From an uncultured Fusobacterium sp. (lineage in GTDB: Bacteria; Fusobacteriota; Fusobacteriia; Fusobacteriales; Fusobacteriaceae): DNA of 48,630 nucleotides. A program made the position numbers and the translations under genes. The stretch is from NCBI GenBank assembly GCA_900541465.1, contig UQJY01000012.1:1-48630 (forward strand), in the 5' to 3' direction. Of this stretch, positions 47,600-48,630 are shown in pieces; within the stretch, counting starts at the first letter, position 1; each line of letters opens with the position of its first letter. The notes beneath the pieces were generated by a model. The model saw only the letters and a program-made list of their open reading frames with translations, had not been told where the DNA came from and searched no databases.

Positions 47600-47737
47600 C
47601 TGATACCTCCTTGTGAATATTTTTAAAGTTTGAACTACTTTAATTTTACATTGAGGTATCTTTTTTTGTTACTATTTATTTTTTATTATACAGGAATGCT
47701 CCTTTTTTTATTATTTGGTATTTATTTTTACCATAAC
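47600..47737 (-). other. Non-coding leader of the IS110 element
   Basis: 138 nt (about 190 nt if the IS extends into the relaxase end) without a gene. Besides the ribosome-binding-site hairpin, the transposase strand can form TGGTA...TACCA (47716-47733), AGGA-GCAT-TCCT (about 47692-47703) and ATCAC...GTGAT (47745-47765). These could belong to an upstream guide RNA, the alternative to the downstream candidate. Confidence 0.4.
47604..47660 (-). promoter_or_regulatory. Inverted repeat hiding the transposase ribosome-binding site
   Basis: GATACCTC (47653-47660 on the minus strand) is followed by its exact complement GAGGTATC (47604-47611), which contains most of the AAGGAGG site of the transposase. 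A TATAAT on the minus strand (47685-47690) would start a transcript upstream of both arms. A folded leader would block translation. Confidence 0.55.
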
Positions 47738-48208
47738 TTACAACATCACCTCTTTGCCTTGTGATTTCTTTGTTATTGTAATATATATATCATCATTAAA
47801 TTCTTTTCTAAAATCTAAATTACGAATTGATTCATGTAATTTTATTCCTGTTTCAAAGTTTACAGTGTTAACTATGAAATGACTGTGAAGATGTTCTTTA
47901 TCATCATGGACAGCTATAAAAACTTCATGTCCTGGAAAAGATTTTTCAGCCCACTTAACAGCAATTTCTAATACTTTTTCTTTAGAAATTTCATCAGGCG
48001 AAAAACTTTGAATATAATGGCGGTATTGTCTTCCCGCTGTTTTATGAAAATAATCTTTTGTTTCAAAAAATTCATAGGCTACTTTTTTATAGTTTTCGCT
48101 GCAATTTATTCCATAAGTTTCATATGCTTTTTCTCCCACATATCTCAAAACATTTTTAAGAGATGTATAGGTTTTGCCACTCTTTTTTACGACTTTAATA
48201 ATTGCCAT
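47738..48208 (-). pseudogene. Truncated MobA/VirD2-type relaxase
   Basis: A 156-residue N-terminal part of a MOBP-like relaxase: IIKVVKKSGKTYTSLKNVLRYV near the catalytic tyrosine region and HLHSHFIVNTVN with the HxHxH metal motif. Family members usually run to about 300-600 residues. The relaxase-like sequence ends near FRKEFNDDI, followed by about 15 unrelated residues (YITITKKSQGKEVML) and a stop, where the IS110 element starts. No remaining 3' part of the gene is found on the other side of the IS, so the rest is deleted. The start overlaps mobC by 22 nt. The nicking domain may be nearly complete, but mobilization is probably lost. Confidence 0.8.
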
Positions 48209-48498
48209 ATTCTTGTTATTTCCTCATGTAATTTTTTAGCTTCCTCAAGTTCATTTATCATGGCAGTACTATTAATTTTTTTAGCAATCTGATTGATATT
48301 ATTTGATAAATTTCTTGTAGCTTTTCTTAAATCATCAAGAAGTTCATTATATTCTTTGATGTCATAAAGCATATTTTTTCTTATCAATTCTCTTAGAAGT
48401 TGAGCTTGACTTATATTTAATTCTTCTGCTTGATAAGTTAATCTTAAATGATCTTCATGAGATAATCTCACTGTAAACTGTTTTAAATTTTTTTCCAT
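48187..48498 (-). CDS. mobC: MobC-family mobilization protein
   Basis: A 103-residue relaxosome accessory protein. A ribbon-helix-helix-like N-terminus (KQFTVRLSHEDHLRLTYQAEELNISQAQLLRELIRK) is followed by a helical region (LRKATRNLSNNINQIAKKIN) that matches the MobC family. Such proteins bind the origin of transfer and help the relaxase nick. AGAGAGG precedes the ATG. It overlaps the relaxase gene by 22 nt, the usual mobC-mobA coupling. Confidence 0.85.
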   Translation of the reverse strand: MEKNLKQFTVRLSHEDHLRLTYQAEELNISQAQLLRELIRKNMLYDIKEYNELLDDLRKATRNLSNNINQIAKKINSTAMINELEEAKKLHEEITRIWQLLKS

Positions 48499-48630
48499 AA
48501 GAACCTCTCTTTCATATAAAATTTTTATACGAATTAGAAAAATTAAAAATGTCGCAATAAATATTGCAATTTATCATTCAAATAAAAAAGGAACAATACA
48601 TTACTTTTTTAATCCTGAAACAAAGAAAAA
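48499..48630 (-). other. Region upstream of mobC, possible origin of transfer
   Basis: No gene is seen. GCAATA and TATTGC form a perfect 6-bp inverted repeat with 2 nt between (48554-48567). In MOBP-type mobilizable elements the oriT lies upstream of mobC and often has a short inverted repeat next to the nick. TATAAA on the minus strand just before mobC may be its -10. I cannot identify a nick sequence. Confidence 0.3.

Larger units (their letters stand above)
46051..47795 (-). mobile_element. IS110-family insertion element (ends approximate)
   Basis: The element comprises the intact transposase gene plus long non-coding flanks. The upstream edge is set by where the relaxase frame departs from relaxase-like sequence (about 47790-47800). 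The downstream edge is unknown between about 45940 and 46060. IS110 elements lack the usual terminal inverted repeats and often make no clear target duplication, so the ends cannot be read from sequence alone. Confidence 0.5.

Noticed and set aside
44467..48630. Anti-phage defence or toxin-antitoxin genes in the accessory region
   Set aside because: All frames here are explained by integrase, excisionase, IS110 transposase, relaxase fragment and mobC; no defence domain or toxin-antitoxin pair is visible within the window.

Overview
The window looks like a chromosomal segment of a Fusobacterium-type bacterium. It is very AT-rich, AGA is the usual arginine codon, and initiation regions carry strong GGAGG-type sites. 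Gram-negative envelope genes (ExbB/ExbD/TonB, TamB, BamA, an OmpH/Skp chaperone, LpxD) sit beside Firmicute-like features such as KtrAB potassium uptake and the yybS-like/rplI/dnaB order. The species cannot be fixed from the sequence alone.

Layout. (1) 1-3927, plus strand: plsY, gpsA, a group 2 sigma-70 factor and dnaN, closed by a terminator. (2) 4000-16906, plus strand: from a near-consensus promoter, a DUF116 gene, a 960-residue exported TPR protein, a small exported protein, exbB, exbD, tonB, a degenerate NtrC-type regulator, dnaX, a YybS-like membrane protein, rplI, dnaB, a U32 tRNA-hydroxylation protein and a 43-residue membrane protein. The gaps are short, so most of this may be one transcription unit joining outer-membrane energisation to replication. 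(3) 16888-18828, minus strand: a Trp-marked TPR array sharing a two-way terminator with region 2. (4) 19023-22836: short units for a flavoprotein, a zinc alcohol dehydrogenase, uridine kinase and a DUF3798 lipid-free periplasmic-type protein. (5) 22893-35659: ktrB, ktrA, mnmG, rsmG, tamB, bamA, ompH and lpxD in tight succession between one clear promoter and one clear terminator. (6) 35764-39687: DUF2344, serS with an overlapping membrane-protein gene, class II aldolase and an HU-like protein. (7) 39686-43995, minus strand: alaX-like editing protein, rlmN and a class A penicillin-binding protein.

(8) 44092-48630 is accessory DNA next to tRNA-Leu(CAA). It holds a 39-nt 5' half of a second tRNA-Leu, the intact tRNA, a tyrosine integrase and excisionase, an IS110-family element with long non-coding flanks, a truncated MOBP-type relaxase, mobC and a possible oriT. 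This is the edge of a decayed integrative mobilizable element whose far end lies beyond the window.

The observations most worth following are: a -1 frameshift signal in dnaX that would make a gamma-like short form; an NtrC-family protein in the TonB cluster that has lost Walker B, both arginine fingers and the GAFTGA threonine; the duplicated half-tRNA at the integration edge; and the IS110 element's structured flanks, including a hairpin that hides the transposase ribosome-binding site. I found no CRISPR array, no rRNA and no recognisable defence system.
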